DNA of 64,000 nucleotides from Zantedeschia hybrid cultivar (lineage: Eukaryota; Streptophyta; Magnoliopsida; Alismatales; Araceae), in contig JARZZO010000004.1 of NCBI GenBank assembly GCA_030544215.1, positions 39,731,980-39,795,979 of the forward strand. The letters run 5' to 3'. Below the pieces are notes generated by a model that worked only from the letters and a program-made list of their open reading frames with translations, was not told the origin of the DNA and did no database searches. Positions within the stretch are counted from its first letter, which is position 1. Each line of letters starts with the position of its first letter. The translations under genes and the position numbers were made by a program. Below, piece after piece: positions 11,718 through 23,460 of the stretch.

Positions 11718-13926
11718 TTGTTTGCTAATCATTTGTACAACTTGTTTGAATCTCTGTCAAAATTTAATATCATGATGCTCGGATTAGGTAGAACCGTCGG
11801 CATGGTCGCCATTGAACAGGAAGATGTGTTTGAATACGAGGGAGACGCTAATGCCCCTCACAATTATGATTATCATTCTGAGAATGGGGGAGATGCTAAT
11901 GCCCCCCATGACTCCAACTTCTTTCACGCTGAGTACGAGGGAGACACTTATGTCCCTCATCAGGCCTAGTTTACCCAGTGATCCTGGTACCAATCATCCT
12001 CATGTGCATATAATCTCCAATCCCACTTATGAGGAGGCTCAAGATCAGGCTGAGCCTTCATCTACCAACCCTCTTGATCTAGTTACCGTCTTGGGGGCTC
12101 TAGCTACTCACATTAACCCTCAACAACTTGAGGCTATCCAGTCCATTCTCAAGGGGAAGACACCCTTGCCTTCCGCCGAACCAAGTCCCGTGGTTCCCCC
12201 TGTTGTTTGTCAAGTTCCTCCCCCTCACCATATCCTCTATGTTCATCAAGCTATGGACGGCCTTCATATTTCTACTCTCCGGCCATCTGGGCCACAACAA
12301 TCCTCCTCGAGATATCCAGCTAGACCGCATACGCCGACTCACCAAAATGCCTTCGGGTATGGCGGAAGCGCTGTCGGACCTCAACCGTACTGTCCCCCCT
12401 ACCCCACTTATTCCAGGAGCCAAGCCTTTCATGCTCCACCACCTCCTCCTCCCCAAATCGATCTGGTGACTCAGGCTCTACTTACAAAGATGGATCGTAT
12501 GGATGAGCAGTTCAACAGTTTCAAGAAAATGATGGGAGTCAAGGCAGTACTTGAAATCACTCTTCATAGTCTGCCAGTATTTCATCTGCCACCTTCTGAA
12601 ATGCCAGTGTATAGAAAGTACAATGGTTATGGTAACCCCTTTATCCATCTAAAGGAATTTATGTACGAATCCTCCTTCTGGCAGAACGATAAAAGGTCGC
12701 TGGCATTCTTGTTCAGGAAATCATTAGAAGGACCAATTCTCGAGTGGTTTTTCTCTTTGGATTCGTCTGATGTGGAGGATTGTGAAATTATGTCAAGAAA
12801 ATTCATCCAGCGATACCATGATAGAATCACACCGTCCCTATCAATAACTGATTTAGTGGCTAAAAAGATAAAGCCTGATGAAGACTTCATTACCTTTGCT
12901 GATAGATGGAGGGGTATGGCAGAGAAGATAAAAGATCACATGTCTGAGTCAGAACAAGTAAAGATGATGATTGCCAATGCCACGCCCCAGTACAAGCTAG
13001 TCCTTACATTGAACAATTTGACTAGCATAGCGGAATTATATAAGAGGGCGCATTATTTCCAGAACGCTTTCAAAGATTCAACCTTCTCTAGCATCTTCAA
13101 CCCCCATTCACCCAGCAGACCTCCACTTCGGAATCCTGCAATGCCAAATTCTCCTAACATGGGTCCCACCACTAAGGGCACACTCTCCCATGAACAAATC
13201 AGCACCATGAACAATAACCAACCGTAGTTCATGAGAAATCAACAACAACAATCGCAGTATATAGGGCAGAGGCCGCCAAATCAGCAGGGCTTTAGGCCGC
13301 CTCAGCAACCGTACCAGCCAGCCTACAATCAGCCTCATCAGCAGTATCAGCAGATGTTCAACCAGCCACGTCAGCAGCCAGCATACCGCAATGTACCTCC
13401 CCCGGGTGATTACAACCAGCAAAGAAAACCTCTAGGCCCGAAGAGGGCATCTTATCCTCCACTCTCGGAGTCTTTAGCAGACATATTTAATGCCCTTATG
13501 GCAGCCAATGCTTTGGTCTTGTCAAAGGAGAAAATAGTCTGGCCCCAGAATGCTGATGCCTCTAGGTACTGTGTCTTCCATAGACAACCTGGGCATACAG
13601 TGGATGCATGTTTCCAATTCAGGGACTACATCCATGATCTCAATGATCAAAGGGGTATTGATTGGGAAGAGATGAGAAAATACATAGCCGCTTTGAAGGC
13701 GAGAAGACCCCAGCAACATCAGATGCAAAGGGCACCAGCACAGGCAGCGACACCACCAAATATGGGCATAGTGCAGAACCCGCTACCGGAGCATCAAAAC
13801 CAAGTCACCCCAATCCCTACTAATAGCCGGTCTGTGGCTAATAAGGGGCAGGAATGGAAGGTAGAGGAATCATCCTCTGTCTACTCAATAGGCCATATCC
13901 CGAGTACTGCCGAGCAACCGCCTTGA
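11718..13926 (+). pseudogene. gag: Tat-type gag (element B)
   Basis: Gag forms the particle shell and packages element RNA. The N-terminal part (11718-11969) reads in a different frame and holds three copies of an EGDANAPH-like motif before the main frame opens near 11970. The Retrotrans_gag-type core lies at about 12560-13080, with the motif around LEWFFSLD and the following helix-rich segment. A Q/P-rich stretch (13231-13430) precedes a CX2HX4HX4C finger at about 13570-13611, seen in place of the CCHC knuckle in related plant elements. Lesions: TAG at 13225-13227, TGA at 13924-13926 and the frame change near 11960. All later pieces to 14505 stay in one frame. Confidence 0.75.
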
Positions 13927-14505
13927 CGCATTCTCCATATACCTAAACCAGAAACCATAACCATCACTCCCATGCCAACACCCACCTACCAAAGACCCAA
14001 ACCGCAATCCCAAACCCTTAAACCTGTTACCCCCATTCCACCACCTACCTTTCTTAAGCCCATTACCCCCTCCATCACCATGCCTCCACCAAATAACCCT
14101 TCGCAACCTAACCACGAACCCCTCATGCCTTCTAAACCCCTGCTCCACATTCCATTCCCGACATCACCCGTACTAATTACCTACCCCAACACCATACCAC
14201 CTGTTAAACCACTCATCCGCATTTCAGCACCTCCACTAAATAACCCACCATCATCTACATATGAACCCATTACCCCCTCTAAACCCCTCATCAATACAGC
14301 AGTACTCAAGATATCACCTTCCAATGATGATCAACACACGCTCCGAAGCGGAAAAATTTTCAACAAAGTCTTTCCTCAATCCATAGTTAGAGACGGCCCA
14401 TCACAGCCACTAGAGGAGGTACATAATGAAGAGAGTGCACCTGGCACTCAGTATGACCTACTGAAGCAGCTAGACAGAACACTGACACGTATTTCCATAC
14501 TATAA
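13927..14505 (+). pseudogene. Proline-rich linker of the gag-pro polyprotein (element B)
   Basis: Frame continuous with gag after the TGA at 13924. The sequence is dominated by proline, threonine and serine (13972-14300), then an acidic segment ending in a conserved LLKQLDRT motif before TAA at 14503-14505. The matching linker in A reads DLLKHLDKT. It has no known catalytic role and is probably a flexible spacer between capsid and protease. Confidence 0.6.
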
Positions 14506-15368
14506 CTGGTCAAAAGATTCAAGATCCATCAAGTGGCTCTGATGGAATATCTACAGAGAGTAATGGTCAGTGAAGATGTGCTGGTAGAGAAGATCACTGT
14601 ATTGCTAGTTCCATAGGGGGATCAACCCTCTATACAATTTCACACATCTGAACTAGCACCACCAGCAGCCAGGAGCATGGCACTAAGCATTACAGTTAGC
14701 ATTTGCAAGAAGGTTGTAGATGCATGTCTGGTTGACACAGGGGCCTCCATTAATGTACTATCACCAAAGACCCTAGAATATGTAGTGTACTCAAGGAGAA
14801 GTGGTTGCCTTCCCCTATTTCTGTTACCGCCTACGACAACTCTACCCGTTCCCCTCTAGGAATGGTTTACTTAAAGGTAGAGTTAGGTCCCGTTTGTCCT
14901 GCCGAGGTTGATTTCCACATCTTGGATATCGACCCCTCTTTAAAAGGTATCCTTGGCTATCCCTACATCAAATCCCTTGAGGCTATACCCTCCACGAACC
15001 ATCAATGCCTCAAGTTTCCTTATAAGGGACGGATTATTAAAGTAACGAGCATGCCAATCTTTACTGCTGCCCATTCTTTGAACATCAAGCCGATTCCTTT
15101 ACCTGGCCGACAACCCATTCTATCGGTATTACAGGTTTATTCTCCTTCGGCTGATCCTTTGGAGGACACTATACCTGTTCCTTGTCCAGTCGATGCTGTG
15201 AAAAGGTGGAAGTGCGTGAGTACTCCTGGCTGGGATATCATGATGAAGGGTGGTTATCAACCTGGAAAAGGCCTGGGCACACAACTGCAGGACAGAACCA
15301 AGCCTATCAAAGACAATAGAAGGATACCTGCTAATGGTCTGACCTATAGGCCAGCAAGGATGAAATGA
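14506..15368 (+). pseudogene. Aspartic protease with G-patch-like tail (element B)
   Basis: The protease active site DTGAS is at 14734-14748, so the catalytic aspartate is present. Compared with A, one T is missing near 14780, which shifts the frame; the C-terminal half of the protease therefore reads from about 14800 to 15368. After the protease fold a glycine-rich motif, GYQPGKGLG at 15250-15278, resembles the core of a G-patch, a short RNA-associated motif known in some retroviral proteases and plant elements. Other lesions: TAG at about 14616 and TGA at 15366-15368. Confidence 0.7.
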
Positions 15369-16994
15369 CATATTGTTCAGCAGCAGGAAGATGAAGACGG
15401 TCAGAAAACCTGGAAGACAATGACCACCCCCTGCAAAGAAACTGGGATCCCTTGACTTGGACCTTATATACACATTTCATTAAGGGACCCGTAATTAATC
15501 ATGATAATGACAACACGGTGGTGATCACTTCCCACTTCGACCTACATGACATTTATGGAAGGGATTTAGCCAGGCACTGTTAGGAGTTGCTGACGTACTG
15601 ATCCTTGGAGGCCCTACGGCCGATGAAGAGGAGGAAGATTCAAGATCTAGAATGCGAATGGTATCGCTAGTTTGATACATGGGACCTGTACATTGCACTC
15701 AATAGATTGTTCCTTGATCCCTCAGAACTGAAGTGACCACCATTAATAGATGAGTTGATTGAAGGGCCTGGGGCTCTTTTTGATAAGAGAATTTTGCTGA
15801 GCGAGGAGACAGACAAAGGGGAGCCTGATGACTCCTACCAGCCTGGTTTCACCATGGACCTTCTTTGGAGGGGAACCTATCCCCATCATGTCTTCACTCT
15901 CCATACTCTATTCCGCACTCTACTCCTGACCCCAACTTGGTCGAGGGTCATTTGAAGACATTCCATGGGCTCCGCCCATCATTGTTACTCTATCCCCACG
16001 GAACCTAATTCCTTAGATTCCTCTCGATCTTGGGAGGATCTATGATTTGATCTGGGACATATTGTTATATGAACCCCTTAATCCTTTGGCCTTGGTGCCA
16101 TTACCTTCATCTTCGTATCCCCCTCCCTTTCATATTCATTCATGTTTCATGATTAACACTCAAAATCTCCAAAAAAAAATGCCAACTTGGCAACTTCCTC
16201 CTCCCAAATCTTCGTTGAGGAAACTTCATACCACTTGTCTGAATATACCCCATCGCGCGGGTCACTCGGGCAAGATTCTCTTCTAGATCTGCTTTGCCCC
16301 TCCTCTCAGGAGGATTCACCTATATCACATCATGTATCCTTTGATTTTTATCCTTCTTCTTCCTCACTAGGTCAGGATAGTGAGTCTAGCAGTAGGCAAT
16401 TTAATGAAGTTAGGGAGTCTAGTGAAGTTAGTCAGGTTAGGAAGTCTAGAAAGTCTAAGGGTAGACAAGTTCATATAGATACCTCCAAGATCTAGTTTTA
16501 AGATGCCTTTCTTGCTCTCAGATTTTCCAGCTATTAGAGAATCCCATTCAGATGCCAGAAGAATGTAAAGTCAATGAGTTAGTCGATGACGGGTATGGAG
16601 TATATGAATTGTTACACGAGAAATACCCCATTACTGAAGATGACGAGGACACAGCTGAGGCGTATGCTAGTGGAGTGAAGAGATTTGATGAACCCTTAGC
16701 TACCGTAGAAGAGCCTACCAAAGAGATTAATCTAGGAACTGAAGACGAACCTAAGGTTGTCCTTGTCAATAAAAATCTTTCTGAAGCAGATGAAGAGACA
16801 GTGGTCCAAGTTCTTAGAGATTACAAGGATACTTTCGCCTAGAGCTATGAAGATATGCCGGGGTTATATTCATCCCTAGTGGAGCACCGATTAACGTTGA
16901 AATCAGGAGCTAATCCGGTCAAGAAAAAATTAAGGCGATTCCACCCTCAAATGGCTTTGAAGATGAAGGAAGAGGTCGATAAATTGCATAGAGC
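15369..16994 (+). pseudogene. Protease-RT connector and start of RT (element B, left of insertion H)
   Basis: Broken frames 15755-15955, 16047-16286 and 16187-16495 parallel element A. From 16552 an acidic segment leads into the RT N-terminus, with the conserved start of the domain (a YEDMPGL-like motif, then HRLTLKSGANPVKKK) at 16846-16930. TAG at 16840-16842 interrupts it. The frame is cut at 16994 by insertion H inside the motif that normally reads EEVDKL. The next codons of the same frame resume at 22226. Confidence 0.7.
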
Positions 16995-17437
16995 TGTCAT
17001 ACATTTTTTTAAGAAAAAAATGCACTTGATCTCGATTTTTTGATTTAGATTTAGATTTGTATTTGTGCGCTCTACCTGACTTAATCAGATGATTGCGTAG
17101 TTCTTTGACCCGATCCCGCTACCCATAAATGGAATAGCGTTAATTACATCCTCCTAAGAGGAAAACCCTTGATTAATCGTCGGAAGATTAGAATAACACC
17201 CTTTAAAATGATATGAATGAAATATATAAGATTGCATTTAAAAAACTAAATGAATTTCAATTTTTATTTGAGAAGAAAACTTATTTTTTAGTTTGGAGTT
17301 GAGTCTGCGCGAGACTTGATTTATTGATTTTTATTGATGGATAATGATGAGAGACATTTTTTAGTATTTTTTGGATTGATTTATGGGGATGCATTGAAGA
17401 TTTGTTTGAATTTTTATGTTTGGAAATGAACATGAAG

Positions 17438-19022
17438 TTGAGTCTGCTCAAGGATGTGCAGACTCATTTGTTACCAATGAGAATGCTTGAATTTATTTTG
17501 ATTTTTGATTTGTAAGAGGAATGAAGATCTTTTTTATGGTATTTTGATTGAAGTGGATGACATTTTTTTATCAAAAAAGTCTAATAAACATTTCTTATTG
17601 TGTTTTTTCAGATTTGAAGTGAAGAGACTTTGGATTTGATTTGTGAGGTATGGAAAGGTGTTTTTTATGTTTTCTTATTTGATTTGAGTAAAAAAATGCT
17701 TCAAGGATTTATATTTTTTATGTTTTGAATTTACAGGTTTTGAAAGATAAGCAAGATGTGCAAATTCAATTGAAATGAGATTTCTTTTAGGTATTTTTTA
17801 TGTTTTGCAAAAGGGCAAATTTGAGTTTTATTTGATTTTTTGATTTACAATAAGTATAGAGTTTTATCTTGGAGTTTTTGATTAAATTTTAAAGGAATTG
17901 AGGTTGAAAAAATTGGATTTTATCAATTGAGGGTTGAGTCTACGCAGGGGAGCGCAGACTCATGAGTCACAAGACTTTTTTTCAATTTTTTAGGTAATTT
18001 CAAGGAGAAAAGTTATCATTTTTGTTTGGGTTTTGATTTGTGGAAAATATAAGGTTTATCATTAAGATTTTGATTTGATTTGAGGGGAATTTAATGGCCA
18101 AAATACCAGATTTTAAGAATTTAGGGTTGAGTCTGCACAAGGTAGCCCAGACTCATTTATCACCAATTTGTTTTGAGTTGTTTTTTACATTTTTTCAAGA
18201 ACAACTTGGTGTTTTATTTGATTTCTTGACAGATAAGAATAAACTTGATTTTTAGAGAGTTTTAGATCATTTTGAAGTGGTCGGGAAGTTGATTTTTTAT
18301 TTTCTGTGAATTTCAGGGCTGAGTCTGCACCAGGACGCGCAGACTCAAGTCTGAACTGTGGATTTTTTGTTTATGAGTTGTTTTATTAGATTTTTGGTGG
18401 GATAACTTGATTTTACATTTTGTTTGGTGATGATTTAGAGATTTGGAGTTGCGGGCATGATTTAAGGGCCAAGAGATGAGGTTTTGGCCTTGAGATTGAT
18501 GCGCAGACTCAAGTTTAAAGAGGATTTTGAGCAAGACTTTTAAAAAGAAGGAATCTCCTGAGGTTGAGGGGAATTCCAAGACTTTCAAAGTGCTGGGGAG
18601 CTTCAAAGATCAAGGAGATAAGAAAAATGGGTTTGAGTCTGCGCAGGGGGTACGCAGACTCAGCTGAACTTGTAATTTTTTATTTATTTGAGGGGATTTG
18701 GATTCTTTGGTAAATGGATGTTTATTTTAAATAAAATGAAGTATTTGATATATGATTGCAAGTAATTTGAGAAATTTGATTTATTGTTTAGTTGATTTTT
18801 TCATTTGAAATGAGCTTATGAAAGGTGTGCAGACTCAACTTGTGTTTTGAAGTTTTGTGTTGATTTAAAAGGGAGAATGTTCATTTTTTAACCTTTTCTG
18901 ATTTAAATATAATCTAAATTTAGTTATTTTGAATCATTTGAGCGATAACCAATGTCCTTGGTCTAAGAATCCATCACTTGACAGTTTTTGGGTTGAGTTT
19001 GCACATGGGTGCGCAGACTCAA
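17438..19022. repeat. Array of GAGTCTGCGC inverted repeats in H
   Basis: Six full inverted repeats of 28-31 bp: 17438-17466, 17934-17962, 18127-18155, 18320-18347, 18633-18662 and 18993-19022. The consensus left arm is TTGAGTCTGCGCA and the right arm GCGCAGACTCAA, with a 7-9 base loop. In 18633-18662 the arms TGAGTCTGCG/CGCAGACTCA are perfect. Starts at 17934, 18127 and 18320 are exactly 193 bp apart, and the DNA between them is a diverged tandem repeat. Half units occur near 17299, 18498, 18832 and 19174. A seventh full unit lies at 20353-20381. Confidence 0.85.
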
Positions 19023-19526
19023 GTCTGAAAATAGTTTTTGAAGTTATGCACAGTTCAAGCTGCATTTAAGTAGTTCAAAAGGTTAGTTTCCACCAGCAAA
19101 GTTAGAATATGAAATTCGGAGCGGAGAAAAATAGATTGTATCCCATTCCTAATCGAATTTCCATGGTTATAGGTGTGCAGACTCAAAATTTGAGCATAAT
19201 TTCAGGTTTATACCTCTTTTAACTTGAAGTGACCCAAGAATCACCACAAATTTGGGGAGGATAACACTGAGAAATCTCAGAAGTTGAGTATGGCTACTAC
19301 ATAAAGCCTTTTCAAGGAGTGGTTCTTATGTGGATTTCTTCAAATGACATGATTTCTTCATATTTATCCCATTCTTCTTGGATCACTTTATAAAGCATTG
19401 AAAATGCTTAATATAATGATTCTAAGTTGAATTTCAACCTTTCATTAGGAAAACCCAATCAACGGTTTAGGATCTTCATGAAGGATCATGGCATGAAGGA
19501 ACCCGAAGGACCAACTCCCTTAAAGG

Positions 19527-19874
19527 GATATGTAATGGCTAATAGACCATAGGGATGGCTGTAAAGGGGGGCGTGCTGAGCATCCAACCACTCACCCAAA
19601 GGGTGCCCTTAATGCCTTCAAGATGTAAGAAAAACCCCCAAGGGGTAATCCAAAGCATCTCTACATTTGGGGAGCAAGGAACTCCACTAATTTCCCTAGA
19701 GGATCACATGTAGCCATAAACCATGGAGGTGGCTATAAAAGGGGGCGTGCCGAGCATCCAACCGCTCACCCAAAGGGTGCCCTTAATGCCTTCAAAATGA
19801 GAGGGTGATCCACAGGAAATCGCCCATTCCATTTCTACATTTGGGGAGTAAGGAACTCCACCAACTCATTGGGA
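19527..19874. repeat. 174-bp tandem duplication in H
   Basis: Two diverged copies with period 174: GCGTGCTGAGCATCCAACC at 19571 against GCGTGCCGAGCATCCAACC at 19745, and CTACATTTGGGGAG at 19661 against 19835. Confidence 0.75.
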
Positions 19875-19881
19875 CTTCGGG

Positions 19882-20127
19882 ACATATCATCTAAATGAAC
19901 CCATAGAAATGGGAACACAAGAATGATGTTTTTTGTATGAGGGCCCTTGATGGGTTACCCAACATTGGATTGTTGGCACCCTTAAATTGGGACATCCTTG
20001 AGAAACATATCATCTAAATGAACCCATAGAAATGGGAACACAAGAATGATGTTTTTTGTGTGAGGGCCCTTGATGGGTTACCCAACATTGGATTGTTGGC
20101 ACCCTTAGATTGTGACATCCTTGAGAA
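19882..20127. repeat. 123-bp tandem duplication in H
   Basis: Two nearly identical copies, 19882-20004 and 20005-20127, each starting ACATATCATCTAAATG and ending ATCCTTGAGAA. Only a handful of mismatches are visible, so this duplication is younger than the 174-bp one. Confidence 0.85.
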
Positions 20128-20318
20128 ACATCGGAAGAAACTTAAAATCTTAAAACATATGGCAAAATTTCGGTTTGAAACATTAAGAGCTTAACAACCC
20201 AAAGTCTAAGCCATTTAGGACGTTCATTGGGCCTCAAAAGGACAGCCCTAGGTCCAAGGAACCTTTGGACAACTTGGGGGAGGATCAAAGAATCACCTCA
20301 AGCCCGAAAACCAAGCTG

Positions 20319-20433
20319 AAAGAGGCGCAGACTCAAAAAACTACAACTGGCGTTGAGTCTGCGCAGGGAGGCACAGACTCATGAACAGTAGCCGCAGACT
20401 CAACACCGTAGCACTGCACAGGTGCAGACTCAC
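20319..20433. repeat. Second cluster of the GAGTCTGCGC motif in H
   Basis: Right half-arm GCGCAGACTCAA at about 20319, a full inverted repeat at 20353-20381, and further right half-arms at about 20391 and 20421, all within 115 bp. Confidence 0.75.
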
Positions 20434-21526
20434 CTGAAATCCGGATTTTTGGTGAAAAATGGGTTTAAATCTAACCCAAATGATGGAAAATAAAGTATAA
20501 AAGATACAAGGCCTAAAATATTTATTTAAAATATATTTTAGATGCATTTATTTAGGAAAATATCATGAAAACTTGAATATGAACATATGAGAAACTTAGG
20601 TATATTTTTATATTTTCCATAGATCTCTCCTTCTTGGCTCTATGTTAAAGGATTTATACTCAAAGAAGCTCATCCCCAACTAGTGAGGGAACCTCCTTAA
20701 GAACCTCTAGGGCCTAAATCCTTAGCTATTAAAGGAAAAAATCCAAACAAAACCCATTCGGTTCCAACATGAAAACAGAAACTTAGATCTTAATATATAT
20801 GAAACTTAGGGGATTTCTCTTGAAGTTTGGCCTTGGGAGAACATCATCCATAGATAGGATGTACTCCTAAGGGTCATGGAAGGCCAAGCCATCTTGAGAA
20901 AACCCTTAAACCCAAGAGAAACACAATGAAAACCAGGAAGCATAAAGTTCAGGAAATCAGGACAGCAAGGCACATTTCGGGTCATATCTCCATATTTAGG
21001 GGGTTTCAAGGTTTGAAGAGACCATTTCTATAAACTATAAAGGCCCCTCTACCATCCCACACAAGAAACATATACCTTATGAAGGAAAAAATAGCATAGA
21101 AGCAAGATAACCAGTAAACTCACAAAACAGACTCAGAAAATCTGAACATTGCATTTCATTGCTTTCAATCACCATGGATGAACATCAAAGGGGAGATAGA
21201 AGTTTCTATGAATATCAAACTGAAAGAAAAAACATTATAAGAAAGCAAGGAGATAGAAATAAACCCCTTCTTCACTCCCATTCTACCTTGGAGAGGGGAT
21301 GAGAAGGGAGAATGGCTCTTGAAGCCTACAATCTTGCTCTCTTCTTCTCTAGCACTCTTCCTTTCTTTTTCTCTTCTTGTTTCCTTATTTTTTCTCTCTT
21401 GGAATGCAAGAGATGGAGGGGAATGGAGAAGGGAGACGTGCTCCTCCTGGCCTCTCTCTTTTCTTCTTCACTTTTCTCTTTTTTGGGATTTTTGTCTCCA
21501 ACTTTTTCTTGGAGAAGATGGGGGTT

Positions 21527-21535
21527 CTTTTATAG
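21527..21535 (-). promoter_or_regulatory. TATA box of solo LTR H (minus strand)
   Basis: Minus-strand CTATAAAAG, a canonical plant TATA, followed on that strand by a purine- and pyrimidine-rich leader. A weaker plus-strand candidate, CTATAAAGG, lies at 21035-21043. If the LTR is active, transcription would run antisense to the pol of B. Confidence 0.5.
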
Positions 21536-22225
21536 ATAAAGTTGGGTTACTTTTGGGGGGTAGATTAGGCATCTATTAGACTTAGATTAGGGATAAGAAA
21601 TCCATCTTAAGAGCCCTCCAATGAGGCCACAACACTTGGAGAATCATGATTGGCTTCTCTTTTTGCTTTTCACCTACCACATTCTAGAAGAATCTTGAAG
21701 GGGGGATCACTTCCTTTTTCTTCTTATCCACCTTTGGGCAGATTTGAACATGGGCCAAAGGAGTAAGAATCGGCTATGGGGGGGATCATTTGGGATCCTT
21801 TAGAGGCTGCCACGAAATTGGGCTTTAGCCTTTACTTTTTGGGCCCAAATTGGCCCTATTGGGCTTCCTTTGCTTGAGATAATAGCCCCGGGCCTGCCCC
21901 CTTGGATTTCTTCATCATTTGAGTTTAAAGTAACCTCTTTTTGACTTCCTTTGGCTTACAAAATTGGGCTTGACTGCTGCCCCTTAAATGTTCTTCATTT
22001 GGACCTTCTTGGACAATCTTTGCACAATTGTTTGGACCTTCTTTACTTGAGATAATAGGCCCGATTGTGCCATTGGATTCCTTTACCATTTGGGTCATAG
22101 AGTGGCCCCTTTTTTGATTCATTTGGCTTGCAAAATAGGCATGACTGCTATCCATTAACTTTTTCTTTACTTGGAAAAATTGTTTGGATTTTTCTCTTTG
22201 CTCATTTTTTGGTGACAACAAGAGC

Positions 22226-23460
22226 CAAATTTATTAGAGTTGTCCTCTATCCACAATGGGTGGCAAATATAGTCCCGGTCATGAAAAAAGATGGAAAGGT
22301 CAAGATTTGCATTGACTTCCGAGATTTGAATTGGACATGTCCTAAAGACAACTTTCCATTGCCTCACATAGATGTACTCATCGACAACACAATTGGTTAT
22401 GAAACGTTATCATTCATGGATGGATTCTCAGGGTATAATCAGATTTGCTTGATAGAAGAGGACCAAGAGAAGACGTCGTTCACTACACCTAGGGCCACTT
22501 ATGTTGTTATGCCATTCGGACTGAAGAATGCTGGAGCCACTTATCAAAGGGCTATGATGGCTATCTTCTATGACATGATGCACATTGATTTAGAAGTGTA
22601 TGTGGATGATCTATTAGTGAAATCTAAGACTAAGGCTGAGCATGCCAAAGTATTGGTGAGAGTTTTGGAAAGGTCAAGGGAATATCAATTGAAGATGAAT
22701 CCCAAAAAGTGAGTATTCAGTGTATCATTAGGGAAGTTGTTAGGACTCACCGTGAGCAAATAGGGCATTGAGATCGATCCCAACAAGGCTAAGGCTATCA
22801 GAGAGATGCCACCTCCCAAGAATTTGAAAGAACTGAGAGGATTGATTGGCAGGTTACAATTTATTCATTGCTTTCTCTCCTAGCACTCACAAAGGTGTAA
22901 ACCGTTTTACGAGCTTACTAAGCCGGAAGTCAAGTTTGATTGGGACGATAAATGTCAGGAGGCATTCGATGGATTGAAGACATATCTAGCAAGTTCTCAT
23001 ATCTTGAGACCACCATCTCCGGACAAACCTCTAGTTCTTTATATCTCTATCCCTGATGATGCAGTGGGAGTTGTCTTAGCAGAAGAGGATGAAGAGGAAA
23101 GGAGAGGACAATCTATTATCTCTCTAAACTCCTCAACCTCGCAGAATAGAGATACACCACAATGGAGAAAACATGTGCTGCATTAGTATGGGTGGTTCAG
23201 AAGCTGAAGCATTATTTCCTAGCCTATGAAGTCCATCTTATCGCTAGGATGAATCCAATCAAGTTTCTCCTTTAGAAATCCGTCCTCATAGATCGATTAG
23301 CGCGTTGGCAAAGCTTTCTATTTCAATTCGATATCATCTACATTCAGCAGAAGGCAATCAAAGGCTATGCCATCGCAGAACATCTTGCTCATCACCGTCT
23401 TCCTCGTTTTGATCCAGTTCGATCGGAGTTTCTGGATGATGAACTGATGTCCCTAAACAT
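22226..23460 (+). pseudogene. pol: Reverse transcriptase and first RNase H (element B, right of H)
   Basis: RT copies element RNA into DNA and RNase H removes the RNA strand. The RT core reads from 22226: KDGKVKICIDFRDLN, then PLPHID, the FMDGFSGYNQI motif, PFGLKNAGATYQ, and the catalytic YVDD at about 22600-22611. The frame stops at TGA 22710-22712 and TAG near 22760. Connection and RNase H follow in the same frame to about 23100, then a frameshift near 23095-23110 moves the reading frame. The RNase H region (RYTTMEKTC motif) continues to about 23280 with further stops. The start of the domain lies left of H, at 16855-16994. Confidence 0.8.

Larger units (their letters stand above)
16995..22220 (-). 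mobile_element. Solo LTR H (5.2 kb), inserted in the RT of element B
   Basis: Starts TGTCATACATTT and ends GGTGACAACA (TG...CA), with the 5-bp target duplication AGAGC at 16990-16994 and 22221-22225. Removing the block and one duplication restores the open frame of B across the junction. The interior has no gag, pol, primer site or polypurine tract, so a solo LTR is the simplest reading; a large non-autonomous element is the alternative. TG...CA is symmetric, so strand is inferred: a strong TATA box on the minus strand (21527-21535) lies about 690 bp from one end, close to the TATA position in the B LTR, which gives minus. Length over 5 kb is known for Ogre-type Tat LTRs. Confidence 0.8.

Noticed and set aside
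17438..20433. Regularly spaced 29-30 bp repeats resembling a CRISPR array
   Set aside because: The units are imperfect palindromes 190-360 bp apart in AT-rich DNA that is itself repeated, inside a plant LTR with a target duplication; no cas genes and no unique 30-bp spacers.
21312..21579. Hydrophobic frames of 75-86 residues in H, possibly a membrane peptide
   Set aside because: They translate a CT-rich leader tract in two frames at once; the LTR orientation puts the transcript on the opposite strand.
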